Below are positions 8,983 through 19,000 of a DNA stretch of 64,000 nt, piece by piece. The notes beneath the pieces were generated by a model. That model ran no database searches. It saw nothing but the letters and a program-made list of their open reading frames with translations, and was not told the DNA's origin. The position numbers and the translations under genes are program-made. The DNA lies in assembly GCA_020636025.1 (NCBI GenBank), contig JACJYQ010000007.1, positions 186,001 through 250,000 of the forward strand, written 5' to 3'. Position 1 is the stretch's first letter. The number at the start of each line of letters is the position of its first letter. Source of the DNA: Lewinellaceae bacterium (lineage in GTDB: Bacteria > Bacteroidota > Bacteroidia > Chitinophagales > Saprospiraceae).

Positions 8983-10290
8983 ATGAACATAAAAAGCATT
9001 ATTCCATGCATGCTGGGTTTGTTACTTGCAATTTTGGTAAACGCCCAAAATTACCCGTATCAATCAGATGTACTTTGGGTGACCCAACCAAGCCATGACA
9101 ACTGGCTTTATAAAATTGGAGAGGAAGCCACTGTTTCTGTAGCTCTGTATGAATTTGGTATTCTGCGAAATGATCTGGAAATACAGTACAGCATCGGACC
9201 GGATATGTTGCCGGCAGACAATGAAGGGACTGTAACGCTTCGTAATGGAGACGCTAATATTTCGTTGGGCACCATGACTGAGCCGGGGTTCAGGGATTGC
9301 AGACTTTCTGTTTCGCTACATGGTAAAGTATATCGGCATCACATCAAACTAGGATTTGAACCTGAAAATTTAGAGCCGTACACGCAAATGCCCTCAGATT
9401 TCGAATCATTTTGGGAAAATGCCAAAATGGAAGCAGCCAAGTGTCCGTTTAAGATTGAAAAGGAGTTTGTCCCAGAATACTCCAGTGACAAAGTGGATTG
9501 CTATTTGGTGAAATTACAGGCATACAAGAAGAACAATTTTGTTTATGGCTACCTGACCATCCCCAAAAAAGAAGGAAAATTTCCGGTGGTTTTTGCGCCT
9601 CCCGGGGCCGGTATAAAACCCATGAATCCTTTAAAAGATATTTTCTATGCCGAAAACGATGTCATTCGATTTGATATGGAAATACACGGTATCCGACCAA
9701 ACCTGGATGCCGATACATACAGGGAAATCAGCCGGGCTTTTGGCGAGGGGAATAACAGCTATCTGGTTAACGGCCTTGATGACCGTGATTCCTATTACAT
9801 GAAAAAAGTGTACCTGGCCTGCGTTCGAGCCCTGGATTATCTGACAACCTTGCCTGAATGGGATGGCAAAAATCTGATCGCTCAGGGAGGAAGCCAGGGT
9901 GGGGCGCTGTCGTTGATTGTCACAGGTCTTGACTCAAGAATAACGGCCTGTGCCGCCAATCACCCGGCCCTGAGTGATATGGCCGGGTATAAAGCCGGCC
10001 GGGCTGGTGGCTATCCGCATCTGTTCACAAAATTTGATGGGATGGATACACCGGAAAAGCTAAACACCATGGCGTATTACGATGTGGTAAATTTTGCGAA
10101 AAAGATAAAAGTGCCGGTATTTATGACCTGGGGATTTAATGACGATGTTTGTCCACCAACCACCAGCTACATCGTGTACAATGTTTTAAGCTGTAAAAAA
10201 GAAGCCTTGATCACCCCTGTGAATGAACACTGGATTTCCCTGGAAACCCGGCACGGCATTCTGGACTGGATTAAGCGCAATTTGAAGTGA
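8983..10290 (+). CDS. Secreted acetyl esterase, acetyl-xylan esterase/cephalosporin-C deacetylase type (CE7)
   Basis: The 435-residue product has a signal peptide ending in VNAQ (about 1-22). An N-terminal beta-sandwich region (about 25-125) is followed by an alpha/beta hydrolase of the AXE1 family. The nucleophile Ser304 sits in QGGSQGGALSL and the probable catalytic His in PVNEHW near the C-terminus. CE7 enzymes remove acetyl groups from short acetylated oligosaccharides; here the neighbours suggest acetylated pectin fragments, which is inference. It lies 66 bp downstream of the LacI-type gene and may share its transcript. CE7 core enzymes are about 320 residues, so the N-terminal domain is an extension. 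Confidence 0.85.
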   Translation: MNIKSIIPCMLGLLLAILVNAQNYPYQSDVLWVTQPSHDNWLYKIGEEATVSVALYEFGILRNDLEIQYSIGPDMLPADNEGTVTLRNGDANISLGTMTEPGFRDCRLSVSLHGKVYRHHIKLGFEPENLEPYTQMPSDFESFWENAKMEAAKCPFKIEKEFVPEYSSDKVDCYLVKLQAYKKNNFVYGYLTIPKKEGKFPVVFAPPGAGIKPMNPLKDIFYAENDVIRFDMEIHGIRPNLDADTYREISRAFGEGNNSYLVNGLDDRDSYYMKKVYLACVRALDYLTTLPEWDGKNLIAQGGSQGGALSLIVTGLDSRITACAANHPALSDMAGYKAGRAGGYPHLFTKFDGMDTPEKLNTMAYYDVVNFAKKIKVPVFMTWGFNDDVCPPTTSYIVYNVLSCKKEALITPVNEHWISLETRHGILDWIKRNLK

Positions 10291-10345
10291 ATTAAGTCTC
10301 AATTTTGAGGAGCCCTTGAGTATTTCTGATTTCCGATTTGTTCGA

Positions 10346-10378
10346 TTTGATAATTATCACATTAATCACTTACCTTTG
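10346..10378 (+). promoter_or_regulatory. Promoter of the DEAD-box helicase gene
   Basis: TTTG (10346-10349), a 21-bp spacer and TACCTTTG (10371-10378) give a perfect Bacteroidota -33/-7 pair. The start of transcription would fall near 10385, leaving a leader of about 115 nt before the ATG at 10500. Confidence 0.7.
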
Positions 10379-10384
10379 TCCCCA

Positions 10385-10499
10385 ACAATTCATTATCCGG
10401 TTTGTGTCCGCCCTGGACAACAAGTTTTCCCCAAAAACTTTACACCATGTAGGGCTGTGATAAAGCCCGACGCGTACGACTCCGGACACTTTTAACTCA
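10385..10499 (+). promoter_or_regulatory. Structured 5' leader of the DEAD-box helicase mRNA
   Basis: GTGTCCG (10404-10410) can pair with CGGACAC (10483-10489), which ends 10 nt before the start codon. The same GTCC (10406-10409) can instead form a local hairpin with GGAC at 10415-10418. A separate hairpin GGGCT/AGCCC spans 10452-10468. The two pairings exclude each other, as in a switching or cold-sensing leader. No known riboswitch class was recognised. Confidence 0.45.
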
Positions 10500-12161
10500 A
10501 TGTTATTTAAAGACTTATCTCTTATCGAGCCGCTATTACGCGCGCTCGAAACCGAGGGCTACGAAAGCCCTACACCCATTCAACAACAAGCCATTCCACC
10601 CGTACTAGACAGTCATGATCTGTTGGGATGTGCCCAGACCGGCACCGGAAAAACAGCCGCCTTTGCGCTGCCTATCCTGCAAAAGCTTCAGACAGAGCTG
10701 CGCTCTAAAAAAGGACATCGCATCAAAGTACTGGTACTGACTCCCACCCGCGAACTGGCCATTCAGATCGGAGACAGCTTTACAGCCTACGGTCGTTTTT
10801 TGGATCTGCGCAACCTGGTAATTTTTGGTGGTGTGTCTCAGCATTCACAAACGCAGGCATTACATCGCGGTACAGATATCCTGGTGGCAACTCCGGGCCG
10901 ACTGCTCGATCTGATCAACCAGGGATACATTGATTTAAGCGATCTGGGAATTTTTGTACTGGATGAAGCCGACCGCATGCTGGATATGGGTTTTATCCAC
11001 GATGTCAAGAAAGTCATCGCCCGACTTCCGAAACAACGTCAGACCTTGTTTTTCTCGGCAACGATGCCAAAAGAAATAGCTTCGCTAGCCGATTCCATTT
11101 TGACAAACCCTGTCAAAGTAGCGGTTACCCCTGTTTCTTCTACGGCTGAAAAAATCGATCAGGCGGTTTATTTTGTTGGCAAAGCAGACAAAAGACATTT
11201 GTTGGTGCATTTGTTAGAAGACCAGAGCATTAAATCTGCCCTGGTATTTTCGAGAACCAAACACGGCGCGAACAAAATTGCGCAAATGCTGTCGAAAGCC
11301 CGGATCAGCGCGGAAGCCATCCACGGAAACAAATCCCAGAATGCACGCCAATCGGCGCTGACTGGTTTCAAAAACGGGAAAATACGAGTGTTGGTAGCTA
11401 CTGATATTGCTGCACGTGGCATAGACATCGACGACCTCACGCACGTAATTAATTTCGATTTGCCCAATATCCCGGAAACCTATGTTCACCGCATTGGCCG
11501 AACCGGAAGAGCAGGTGCCAGTGGCATTGCGCTGTCATTTTGCGACTCCGAAGAACGTCCTTATCTGAAAGACATTCAAAAGCTGACCGGAATTCAGATA
11601 CCGGTCATTGAAGATCATCCTTATGCGGCAGATTCCGGCAAGCCTTTTGTTCCACAAGCCTCTGAAGAACGCAGCAACAGACCGAAAAAGAGCCGTGACC
11701 GAAGCAGGAAAGAAAAGCCGGCGTTTGTGCGAGAAGGCAATCAAAATCCTGTGAGGGAGGAGTCAGGAAAACCGGAATCCGGATCGTCTAAAAATCCCAG
11801 GAGAGATTCCGAACGGAACCAAAACAGAGCAGAACAGAGCAACCGCAATAAAAAGCAGTTTTCTCCAAAAAAGGATGCCGAGAGACGGCCTGATCGCAAT
11901 CAGTGGCGCGAGAAAAAATCTTCAGATGGTCAGCAAAATCGTTCTGAAAAAAGAGAGGAATCAAGCCTGTTCTCTTCAAGAAAAAAGCGGTACGCCTCTA
12001 TTCTGGAAGTAGCGCAATTGGAAAAGCAGCCATCATTCAAAAAGCCAAAGCCTTCGTACAAGGACAGGCAAAAGGCTGAACCTCAGGAAGACAGAAAAGG
12101 GGACAAGGAGAACAACCGTCAGAACTGGCGCGATAAGAATCGCCTTAAAAGATCGAAGTAA
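10500..12161 (+). CDS. DEAD-box ATP-dependent RNA helicase (RhlE-like)
   Basis: All helicase motifs are present in order: Q motif TPIQQQAIP, motif I AQTGTGKT, Ia PTRELA, motif II DEAD, motif III SAT, and motif [10 protein letters not shown]. The core covers about residues 1-375. The remaining 175 or so residues are a highly charged, low-complexity tail rich in Lys, Arg, Glu, Asn and Ser, typical of RhlE-like helicases and probably used for RNA or ribosome binding. The role is RNA duplex unwinding in ribosome assembly or mRNA turnover, often cold-induced in this family. The gene is monocistronic, with its own promoter and a structured leader. Confidence 0.95.
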   Translation: MLFKDLSLIEPLLRALETEGYESPTPIQQQAIPPVLDSHDLLGCAQTGTGKTAAFALPILQKLQTELRSKKGHRIKVLVLTPTRELAIQIGDSFTAYGRFLDLRNLVIFGGVSQHSQTQALHRGTDILVATPGRLLDLINQGYIDLSDLGIFVLDEADRMLDMGFIHDVKKVIARLPKQRQTLFFSATMPKEIASLADSILTNPVKVAVTPVSSTAEKIDQAVYFVGKADKRHLLVHLLEDQSIKSALVFSRTKHGANKIAQMLSKARISAEAIHGNKSQNARQSALTGFKNGKIRVLVATDIAARGIDIDDLTHVINFDLPNIPETYVHRIGRTGRAGASGIALSFCDSEERPYLKDIQKLTGIQIPVIEDHPYAADSGKPFVPQASEERSNRPKKSRDRSRKEKPAFVREGNQNPVREESGKPESGSSKNPRRDSERNQNRAEQSNRNKKQFSPKKDAERRPDRNQWREKKSSDGQQNRSEKREESSLFSSRKKRYASILEVAQLEKQPSFKKPKPSYKDRQKAEPQEDRKGDKENNRQNWRDKNRLKRSK

Positions 12162-12177
12162 GTCCTTTTTAACCGAA

Positions 12178-12375
12178 TCAGCCCTGAAAGGGTCATTATC
12201 TCTTAACATAGGGTGCAACCCTATGTATTAAGGATCTAGTAGATGATAAGCCCTGAAGGGGCGGAATTTGCTTGCGCTAACTACCATACCACCCCTTCAG
12301 GGCTGCTTTTTTAGATGCATACCGGCATAGGGCTGCACCCTATGTTAGTAGATATCGCCCCTTCAGGGCTGATTC
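12178..12375. repeat. REP-like palindromic repeat cluster (GCCCTGAAGGGGC family)
   Basis: The stretch holds several copies of a small hairpin around GCCCTGAA(A/G)GGG and its complement CCCCTTCAGGGC, alternating with ATAGGGTGCAACCCTAT-type hairpins. The AGCCCTGAAGGGG near 12250 and CCCCTTCAGGGCT near 12284-12296, followed by a T-run, may also act as a terminator for the helicase gene. The same two hairpin modules form the long array at 39991-40392. Confidence 0.75.
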
Positions 12376-12418
12376 GAAAAAACATTTATCGGAAATACCA
12401 AACCCGTAAGGCCAAGGT

Positions 12419-12781
12419 TTACTTGGCTTTACTCATTTCTTCCTGCACCCTAAAGGCTACGATCCGCTCGATCAGGGCAAGAGGCATTGCCTGATCAATG
12501 GGAAACTGTATTGAGCCTTTCGCAGATTTATACGCGCTGATATCACGCTGAAAATTGGCGATTCCCGATGCTCCCGGGTAAAACCCGATGTGGTTTTTAT
12601 AGCCGGCAAAGTGAACCAGATTCCGTTTCATTTTAAAGGTTGGAATGCCATAGCTCATGGTTTCTTGCGCTTCGGGGGCGGCATTCCTGATGGTAGCACG
12701 CACCTGCTCTAAGAGTATCTGGGTTTCTTTCGGGTACGTAGCAATATATGTGTCGATAGGGTTGGTATCAAAGTTTGTCAT
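12419..12781 (-). CDS. DUF1801 (YdhG-like) protein
   Basis: The 120-residue protein matches the DUF1801/YdhG family in length and pattern. The diagnostic segments are the N-terminal DTYIATYPKE, APEAQETMSYGIPTFK, the aromatic core LVHFAGYKNHIGFYPG and the Lys/Phe-rich KSAKGSIQFPID. A few members have been described as iron chaperones (frataxin-like), but the biochemical role of most is unknown. It is the last gene of a leftward run (lpxD, membrane protein, DUF58, this gene) and follows the DUF58 gene by 18 bp, so it may be co-transcribed. Confidence 0.85.
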   Translation of the reverse strand: MTNFDTNPIDTYIATYPKETQILLEQVRATIRNAAPEAQETMSYGIPTFKMKRNLVHFAGYKNHIGFYPGASGIANFQRDISAYKSAKGSIQFPIDQAMPLALIERIVAFRVQEEMSKAK

Positions 12782-12799
12782 TTGTCTTTGTTTTTCAGC

Positions 12800-14137
12800 C
12801 TATATTAATCCTCGGGATTTCAACTCCAGGTATTTATTGATGGTATTCAACGTCAGATCCTGCGGTTTTGTCAAAACTGCCTGTATGCCGTATTGCTGCA
12901 GCTTGTTTACCATTTCCTTTTTCTCCTGTAAAAACTGGCGTGCAATTGTTTGACGATAAATATCTGCTGTGGTTTTTACGTCTTCGTTGGCAAGCTTTCG
13001 TATTTCTGTGTTTTCAAAAAATATCACCACCAGAAGGTGTTGCCGGTTCAAGCGTCGTAATGTTGGCAAGGAGCGCTCCAGCGCGTAGCTACTCTCGAAA
13101 TTGGTGAACAGCAACAGCAAAGATCTTGCGCCAACCAGTCGGCGAACTGCTTCATACAACAACTCGTAATTGGACTCTCCGGGTCTTTCTTTTTCGCGGT
13201 ACAAAGCCTCCATGATTCGGTTCAGGTGACTGGTATCGCGCTCGGCTTTTATGGTAGCTCCAATCACATCTGAAAAGGTTAGCAAACCTGCCTTGTCCTG
13301 TTTTTTTAGGATGATATTACTGATGGCCAGTACCGCATTTATGGAGTAATCCATCAGGCTAAGTCCTTCGAAAGGCATTTTCATGGCCCTGCTTTTGTCT
13401 ACCACACAATACACCTGCTGACTGCGCTCATCCTCGTATTGATTCACCATGAGCGAGCCGCGACGGCTGGATGCTTTCCAGTTGATGCTGCGGTAATCAT
13501 CGCCAGGCACGTAGTTTTTTATCTGCTCAAACTCATAAGAGTGCCCGATGCGCCGCATTTTTTTGATGCCGGTTTCATGAGCAATGTGTTGCATGGCCCT
13601 CAACTCAAACTGTTTCATTTGAATGATGGACGGGTAGACAGCCACATTTTGAGCAAGGTCAAATTTCAAGCGGCGCTCCAGTAAACCCAGTCGGGTACTC
13701 AAAAACACATTGAGTTTCCCAAACAAGTATTCACCCCTTGACAGCGGCCTAAGATGGTGTTCATAGTGTTTTTCCTCACCGGGTGAAAGTGACATGCTGA
13801 ATTCAAAATCGCGATTTTGAAACTGCACCGGAAGTTCATCAATCACCTTGGCGTCAAAAAAAATATTTCCTTGGTTTTCGATGAAAATCTGTACCGGATT
13901 TGGATCGCTTAATGAAAACACGGAGGCCAGCTCCCGCCGGCAATTAATCTTTGGTTTATTCAAATATAGAAGCGCGGCATCTCCGAGCGCCAGCGCGTAT
14001 AAGATCACAAATGCTGTTTTGGCTATAGGAAACAACCAGCTAAAGGGGAAAGCCAGTGCAAAGAGGGCAACGAGAATGCCGTTTAACCAGAAAAAGCGAT
14101 TGGTGAGAAACAAGGTTATTCTAAAGATTTCAAACAA
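12800..14137 (-). CDS. DUF58 / VWA-like membrane-anchored protein
   Basis: The 445-residue product begins with two hydrophobic segments (about 10-55), then an Ig-like region and the DUF58 signature around residues 195-240 (YVPGDDYRSINWKASSRRG), followed by a von Willebrand A-like fold (VVDKSRAMKM...). DUF58 proteins normally act with MoxR-type AAA ATPases in envelope assembly or stress. No MoxR gene lies in this window, which is slightly unusual. It is 14 bp downstream of the small membrane protein gene at 14152-14643. Confidence 0.88.
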   Translation of the reverse strand: MFEIFRITLFLTNRFFWLNGILVALFALAFPFSWLFPIAKTAFVILYALALGDAALLYLNKPKINCRRELASVFSLSDPNPVQIFIENQGNIFFDAKVIDELPVQFQNRDFEFSMSLSPGEEKHYEHHLRPLSRGEYLFGKLNVFLSTRLGLLERRLKFDLAQNVAVYPSIIQMKQFELRAMQHIAHETGIKKMRRIGHSYEFEQIKNYVPGDDYRSINWKASSRRGSLMVNQYEDERSQQVYCVVDKSRAMKMPFEGLSLMDYSINAVLAISNIILKKQDKAGLLTFSDVIGATIKAERDTSHLNRIMEALYREKERPGESNYELLYEAVRRLVGARSLLLLFTNFESSYALERSLPTLRRLNRQHLLVVIFFENTEIRKLANEDVKTTADIYRQTIARQFLQEKKEMVNKLQQYGIQAVLTKPQDLTLNTINKYLELKSRGLI

Positions 14138-14151
14138 AGATAAGCAGCCTG

Positions 14152-14643
14152 TTAATCTTCCAAAACTGTATCTACAAAGAGGGAATATTTAGCGGCACGC
14201 TTTTCTGCAAAATAATCAAACACCAGCATAATTGCGCCGTGTACCAGCATGCCAAGACCAAGCCCCATGGTAAAAACCATGTCTTGCGCCACCAGAATCA
14301 AAATGACACCAATAACCACAGCCACTCCCTCCAGCCAACGCAGAATCACAAATGTGCGCATGACCTTTCCCATCCGGGGAGATTCCGTAGAGACAAACTC
14401 TTCCGGATCATTGCCCAATAATTTCTGCAGGTCATAAGCCTGAAAATCACTCCGGCGTGCCACTGTTGCCCCGGCAAAAAGCTCCACGCCTCCAAAAAGT
14501 ATGAGTGGGATGGCCAAACCAACATAAAATGGCGGCATGGCGCTCAACAGAAAAGAAAAACCAATGGTGCAGGAGATCAGGCCAATGCTTAAGGCCAGAT
14601 ACCCTCCTTTTTTTTCTGATGCGAAGTAGGATTGGATTTTCAT
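14152..14643 (-). CDS. Small integral membrane protein, family not recognised
   Basis: The 163-residue protein has four probable membrane segments in two pairs (about 15-58 and 98-145). A polar connecting stretch between them carries GNDPEEFVSTESPRMGKV. No catalytic motif is seen. It is embedded between lpxD (11 bp upstream) and the DUF58 gene (14 bp downstream) in one leftward unit, so an envelope role is plausible but unproven. Confidence 0.75.
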   Translation of the reverse strand: MKIQSYFASEKKGGYLALSIGLISCTIGFSFLLSAMPPFYVGLAIPLILFGGVELFAGATVARRSDFQAYDLQKLLGNDPEEFVSTESPRMGKVMRTFVILRWLEGVAVVIGVILILVAQDMVFTMGLGLGMLVHGAIMLVFDYFAEKRAAKYSLFVDTVLED

Positions 14644-14654
14644 CCTGGTTAATT

Positions 14655-15725
14655 TTACTGAATGGGTGTATCCGTGGGCAGATTGTCGTGAATGTTTTTT
14701 AGCATTTTCTCAAGCTCAGCCACTTTGCGTTGCAACTCGGGTAAATGTTTGAAAACCACGTGTGAACGTATGAAATCACGGTATCCAATGGCCGGACTGC
14801 CAAATAAGGCTGTATTAGGCTCGGTTATGTTGGTAGCGAGACCGCTTTGTGCCTGAATGCGGGTACCATCGGCAATTTTCAGGTGTCCGGCAAAACCGGC
14901 CTGACCACCCACCTGAAGCCCTTTGCCCAAATGGGTGCTGCCCGCAACACCCACCTGGGCTGCGAGTACTGAATTTTCACCTACTTCAGAATTATGGGCA
15001 ATGTGGATCAGATTATCCAACTTTACTCCTTTGTGTATCAGGGTGCTGCCAATTGATGCGCGATCAATACAGGTACAGGCACCTATTTCCACATCGTCTT
15101 CCAACACCACATTACCGAGTTGGGGCACCTTGTTCCAGCTACCATCCTCTTGAGGTGCAAACCCAAAACCATCTGCACCGATCACGGCATTGGCATGCAA
15201 CACACAATTATTACCTATCACGCAATCAAAATGGATTCGAACGCCAGGGTATATCCGACAACCATCGCCAATACGCGCGTTTCGTCCTATAAAAACCTGT
15301 GGATAAATGATGCAATTGCTTCCAATCACCGCGCCTTCCTGGATCACAGCAAATGCGCCAATGGTTGTCCCTGCTCCGATTTGAGCATCTGGGTGAATGG
15401 ACAGCTGTTCCTTTTCGGCCAATGCCGCAGGGTTGCTGTTTAGCGATTCATCAAAAACAGGCAAAAGTTTGACCAACGCTCCCCTCACATCATCAACTCG
15501 AATCAGGGTTGGCTTTATTGGTTTGGCTGCTGCAAACGATTTGTTTAACAACAGGATAGAAGCCTGTGTCGAATAGGCAAAAGGCTCGTATTTAGGATGA
15601 TCCAGAAAAACAAAATCACCCTCTACTGCATCCTCAATACGCGCAGGGCGGGTAACACTTGCTTTTGGGTCTCCTTCAACAGAGCCTCCTATGATCTGTG
15701 CAATTTGTGCGGCAGTGAATGTCAT
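14655..15725 (-). CDS. lpxD: UDP-3-O-acylglucosamine N-acyltransferase
   Basis: The 356-residue product has the N-terminal uridine-binding domain (about 1-100, including DAVEGDFVFLDHPKYE). A left-handed beta-helix of hexapeptide repeats follows, with GADGFGFAPQEDGSWNKVPQ and the catalytic His in LIHIAHNSEVGENS. The C-terminal helix (FKHLPELQRKVAELEKML) is typical of LpxD trimers. It adds the N-linked hydroxyacyl chain in lipid A synthesis, confirming a Gram-negative envelope. Bacteroidota often carry more than one LpxD-like copy; this one is not in an lpx cluster. Confidence 0.94.
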   Translation of the reverse strand: MTFTAAQIAQIIGGSVEGDPKASVTRPARIEDAVEGDFVFLDHPKYEPFAYSTQASILLLNKSFAAAKPIKPTLIRVDDVRGALVKLLPVFDESLNSNPAALAEKEQLSIHPDAQIGAGTTIGAFAVIQEGAVIGSNCIIYPQVFIGRNARIGDGCRIYPGVRIHFDCVIGNNCVLHANAVIGADGFGFAPQEDGSWNKVPQLGNVVLEDDVEIGACTCIDRASIGSTLIHKGVKLDNLIHIAHNSEVGENSVLAAQVGVAGSTHLGKGLQVGGQAGFAGHLKIADGTRIQAQSGLATNITEPNTALFGSPAIGYRDFIRSHVVFKHLPELQRKVAELEKMLKNIHDNLPTDTPIQ

Positions 15726-16005
15726 GCCGGGAAATACTTAGCTAAAAAAATGAAAAGAAAATAGTCAATTACGCCACAAAGGTACAAAAGGCTGGCGAAG
15801 CTTCGCTGAATCTTGTTTTTTAAGTCCGGATGATTAGATGAACGCCTCGATTACTCATCAGTTTTCAACGCCTGATAATTTTGCCTATATTAAACCCTGA
15901 AAGAATTATACTTTTAATCCACCAAACCGATGAACCTGATCTGGGTTTTGAAAATCCAGACAACAACTTAATTTTTACCATTTCTAACCATCCACCCACA
16001 CACCC

Positions 16006-19000
16006 ATGCGAAAGCAAATTTCTTACATCCTGATTGCCGGATTAGCCCTAACCGGATTGTTTTTTCTTGTAAAAAGCCAAAAAATCGTAAAAAACGAAGC
16101 CTATTTCGAAGCAATCTCCAAGTACATCTATGCCTATTCGGGCGGTACCATTGGCAATGACGAGCTACTTAGGGTTCGCTTTGTAAATGCAGCCGTTTCC
16201 CAGGAACAGGTTGGACAGAATGTTCCTTCGAATATTTTTCACACTTACCCGAAAATCGACGGACAAGCCATTTGGGAAGATGATCGAACAATTCTATTAA
16301 AGCCCTCTACTGTCCTGCCATTTGGGAAGAAATATACTGTGGATGTGGCACTGAGTAAGATTTATCCCGAAGTGCCCAAAAACGCCAGGATATTCCAGTA
16401 CAGTTTCAGGGTGCGTGAACTTGCTTATGAAGTGATTACCGAAGGTATTTCTGCCGATCCCGCAGATTTGCACAAACAGGAGTTAAGCGGTCGTCTGCAC
16501 ATCAACCAGGCCTGCGATGCTGCCAAGGTGGAAAAAATGCTTTCTGCAAAGCAAGGAAACAAATCCCTTTCGGTTAGCTGGAAACACAATGAGGATGGCA
16601 AAACACATGCATGGACTGTTGTAGGCGTAGAGCGCAGCAAGGTTGGCTCCCAGGTAAATCTCGCCTGGAGCGGTGAATCACTTGGTGTTCCAAGAACTCA
16701 AAAAAACACGCAGTTAATACCACCACTCGACGATTTCGTCGTGCTTTCTGCCAATGTCATTCAAGTGGAAGAGCAATATGTGCTCATCAATTTCAGCGAT
16801 CCGGTGGACGCCAGGCAGGATTTGAGTGGTTTGATACGTCTGGAAGGTTTTGACGGAACACTGCGATTTGTCAGCAATGGCAATTTTGTGCGGGTTTATC
16901 CTTCCAAACGGATTGTCGGCTCTAACACCCTGCTGATCGACCCAGCCATTCGAAATGCCGCTGGCCAAAGTCTCAAAGAGCTATCGAAATACAACCTGGA
17001 ATTTGAGGACCTGAAACCGGCAGTCAGGCTGGTAGGCCGTGGTGCCATTATTCCTCAACAGGCCAATGGAAGCGTTATTTTCCCTTTTGAAGCGGTAGGA
17101 CTAAGCGCCATTGATGTAGAGGTCTTTAAAATATACAACAGCAATATTCTGCATTATCTTCAGGTAAATGATCTGGAGGGAGATTACCAATTGGAGCGTG
17201 TAGGCAGGATCATCATGCAGAAGAAATTTGATCTGGCCGAACTGAATCCGAATGCCAGCTCCATGACCTGGCAGCGTTATGCATTTGATCTGAAGGAAAT
17301 GATCCAGAAGGACCCCGGAGCCATTTACCAGGTCAGGGTAGCCTTTAGAAAAGAATACACCAATTGCAACGATTCAAAAGAAAATTGGGTGCCAGCCACC
17401 GACGAACCAGATCAGTATGGCATGGTCACCAGTATTTTGGGAGGCAACCGCGGAATCTACTGGAGCGACGACGATCCATGGTGGTGGGATTATGATGGTG
17501 ACAACCCCAATGCCTATAACTGGGACCAGCGGGAAGAACCTTGTTCAAAGGAATATTATTACGATGCTCACTTCGCCAGTCGTAATGCATTCGTAAGTGA
17601 CCTGGGTATAACCGGCAAAATGGGCCGCGACAACTCGCTTTTCCTGGCAGTTACTGATCTGCATACCACCCAGCCTTTGAGTGGGATTTCCATCGAATTG
17701 CTTAATTACCAACTTCAACCCATCGCTCAGGCGCAAACCACCGGCGACGGAACCGTGATGCTGGAAGGATTGCGGGAAATTCCATTTATCGCCGTAGCAA
17801 CTGCCAACAATCGAAGAGGGTATCTACGCCTGGCCGATGGAAGCTCACTCTCCCTGAGCCGTTTTGATGTGGCCGGTGTGGAAGCACAAAAAGGCCTGAA
17901 AGGATACATTTACGGTGAAAGAGGCGTGTGGAGACCTGGAGATTCTCTTTTTCTGAATTTTGTATTGGAAGACAAGTCTGGCAAGCTTCCGGCGGGCCAC
18001 CCGGTAACGATGGAAGTGACGGACCCTCGTGGAGCGGTGCAGTTTACCCGAACGACCAGCAGTGGCGTTGAGGGTGTTTATCCGTTTTATTTCGCTACCC
18101 GCGAAGATGCTCCCACCGGCAACTGGATCTGTAAAGTAAAAGTCGGCAGCGCCGCCTTTACTAAAACGCTGAAGATTGAAACCGTGAAGCCCAACCGGCT
18201 TAAAATGGATCTCGATTTTGGTAAAAAGATGTTGCAAGCCAGCGATTTCTTTACCAAGGCCGATGGCAAAAGCTTAACCGGCACCCTGAAAGTGAATTGG
18301 CTGCACGGCGCTGTTGGCAAGGGACTGAAAGCAAAAGTGGAAATGACGGTTAAAACGCGCAAAACCGAGTTTTCCAACTATAAAAATTACTCATTTGACG
18401 ATCCATCCCGATATTTCTATTCCGAGCCTCAGGTGCTTTTCAATGCGGCTGTTGATCAACAGGGCATGGCAAAGGTTCCGCTGAAGATTGGCGATGTAAA
18501 TGAGGCACCCGGCAAACTCACAGCTAACTTCAAGGTGCGGGCCTTTGAGCAAGGCGGTGATTTTAGTACCGATAATTTTTCGCTGGAGGTTTCTCCATAC
18601 AAGCGCTATGTTGGTGTGTACATCCCTACAAATAAGTGGGGAAGCAAAACACTGGACAGAAGAGGTGCTGACATCACCTTTGTTATGGTTGACGAGAACG
18701 GGAAACCACTGGCAAACCAGCAGGTAATTGTGGCCGTTTACCGGGTAGACTGGCGCTGGTGGTGGGATGAAGATTCCAACAGCGGTATTGGCAATTTCAA
18801 CTCTGGTACATACAACAATGTAATTGACGAAGCTACCCTAAGCACCAACGAACGCGGCCAGGTTACCTGGAAAGTGAAGCCTAATGGCTGGGGACGATAT
18901 TTTGTTCGCGTCGCTGATGGAGAAGGGGAACATGCCGCAGGTGACTTGTTCTGGAGCGGATACCCCTCCGACCTGAATGATATGGCCAGTCGGAATGCTG

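Noticed and set aside
15726..16005. Promoter of the A2M gene at TAATTTTG (15876-15883)
   Set aside because: The -7-like box is perfect but no TTG/TTTG lies 18-21 bp upstream and the leader would be about 115 nt; too weak to list as a feature.
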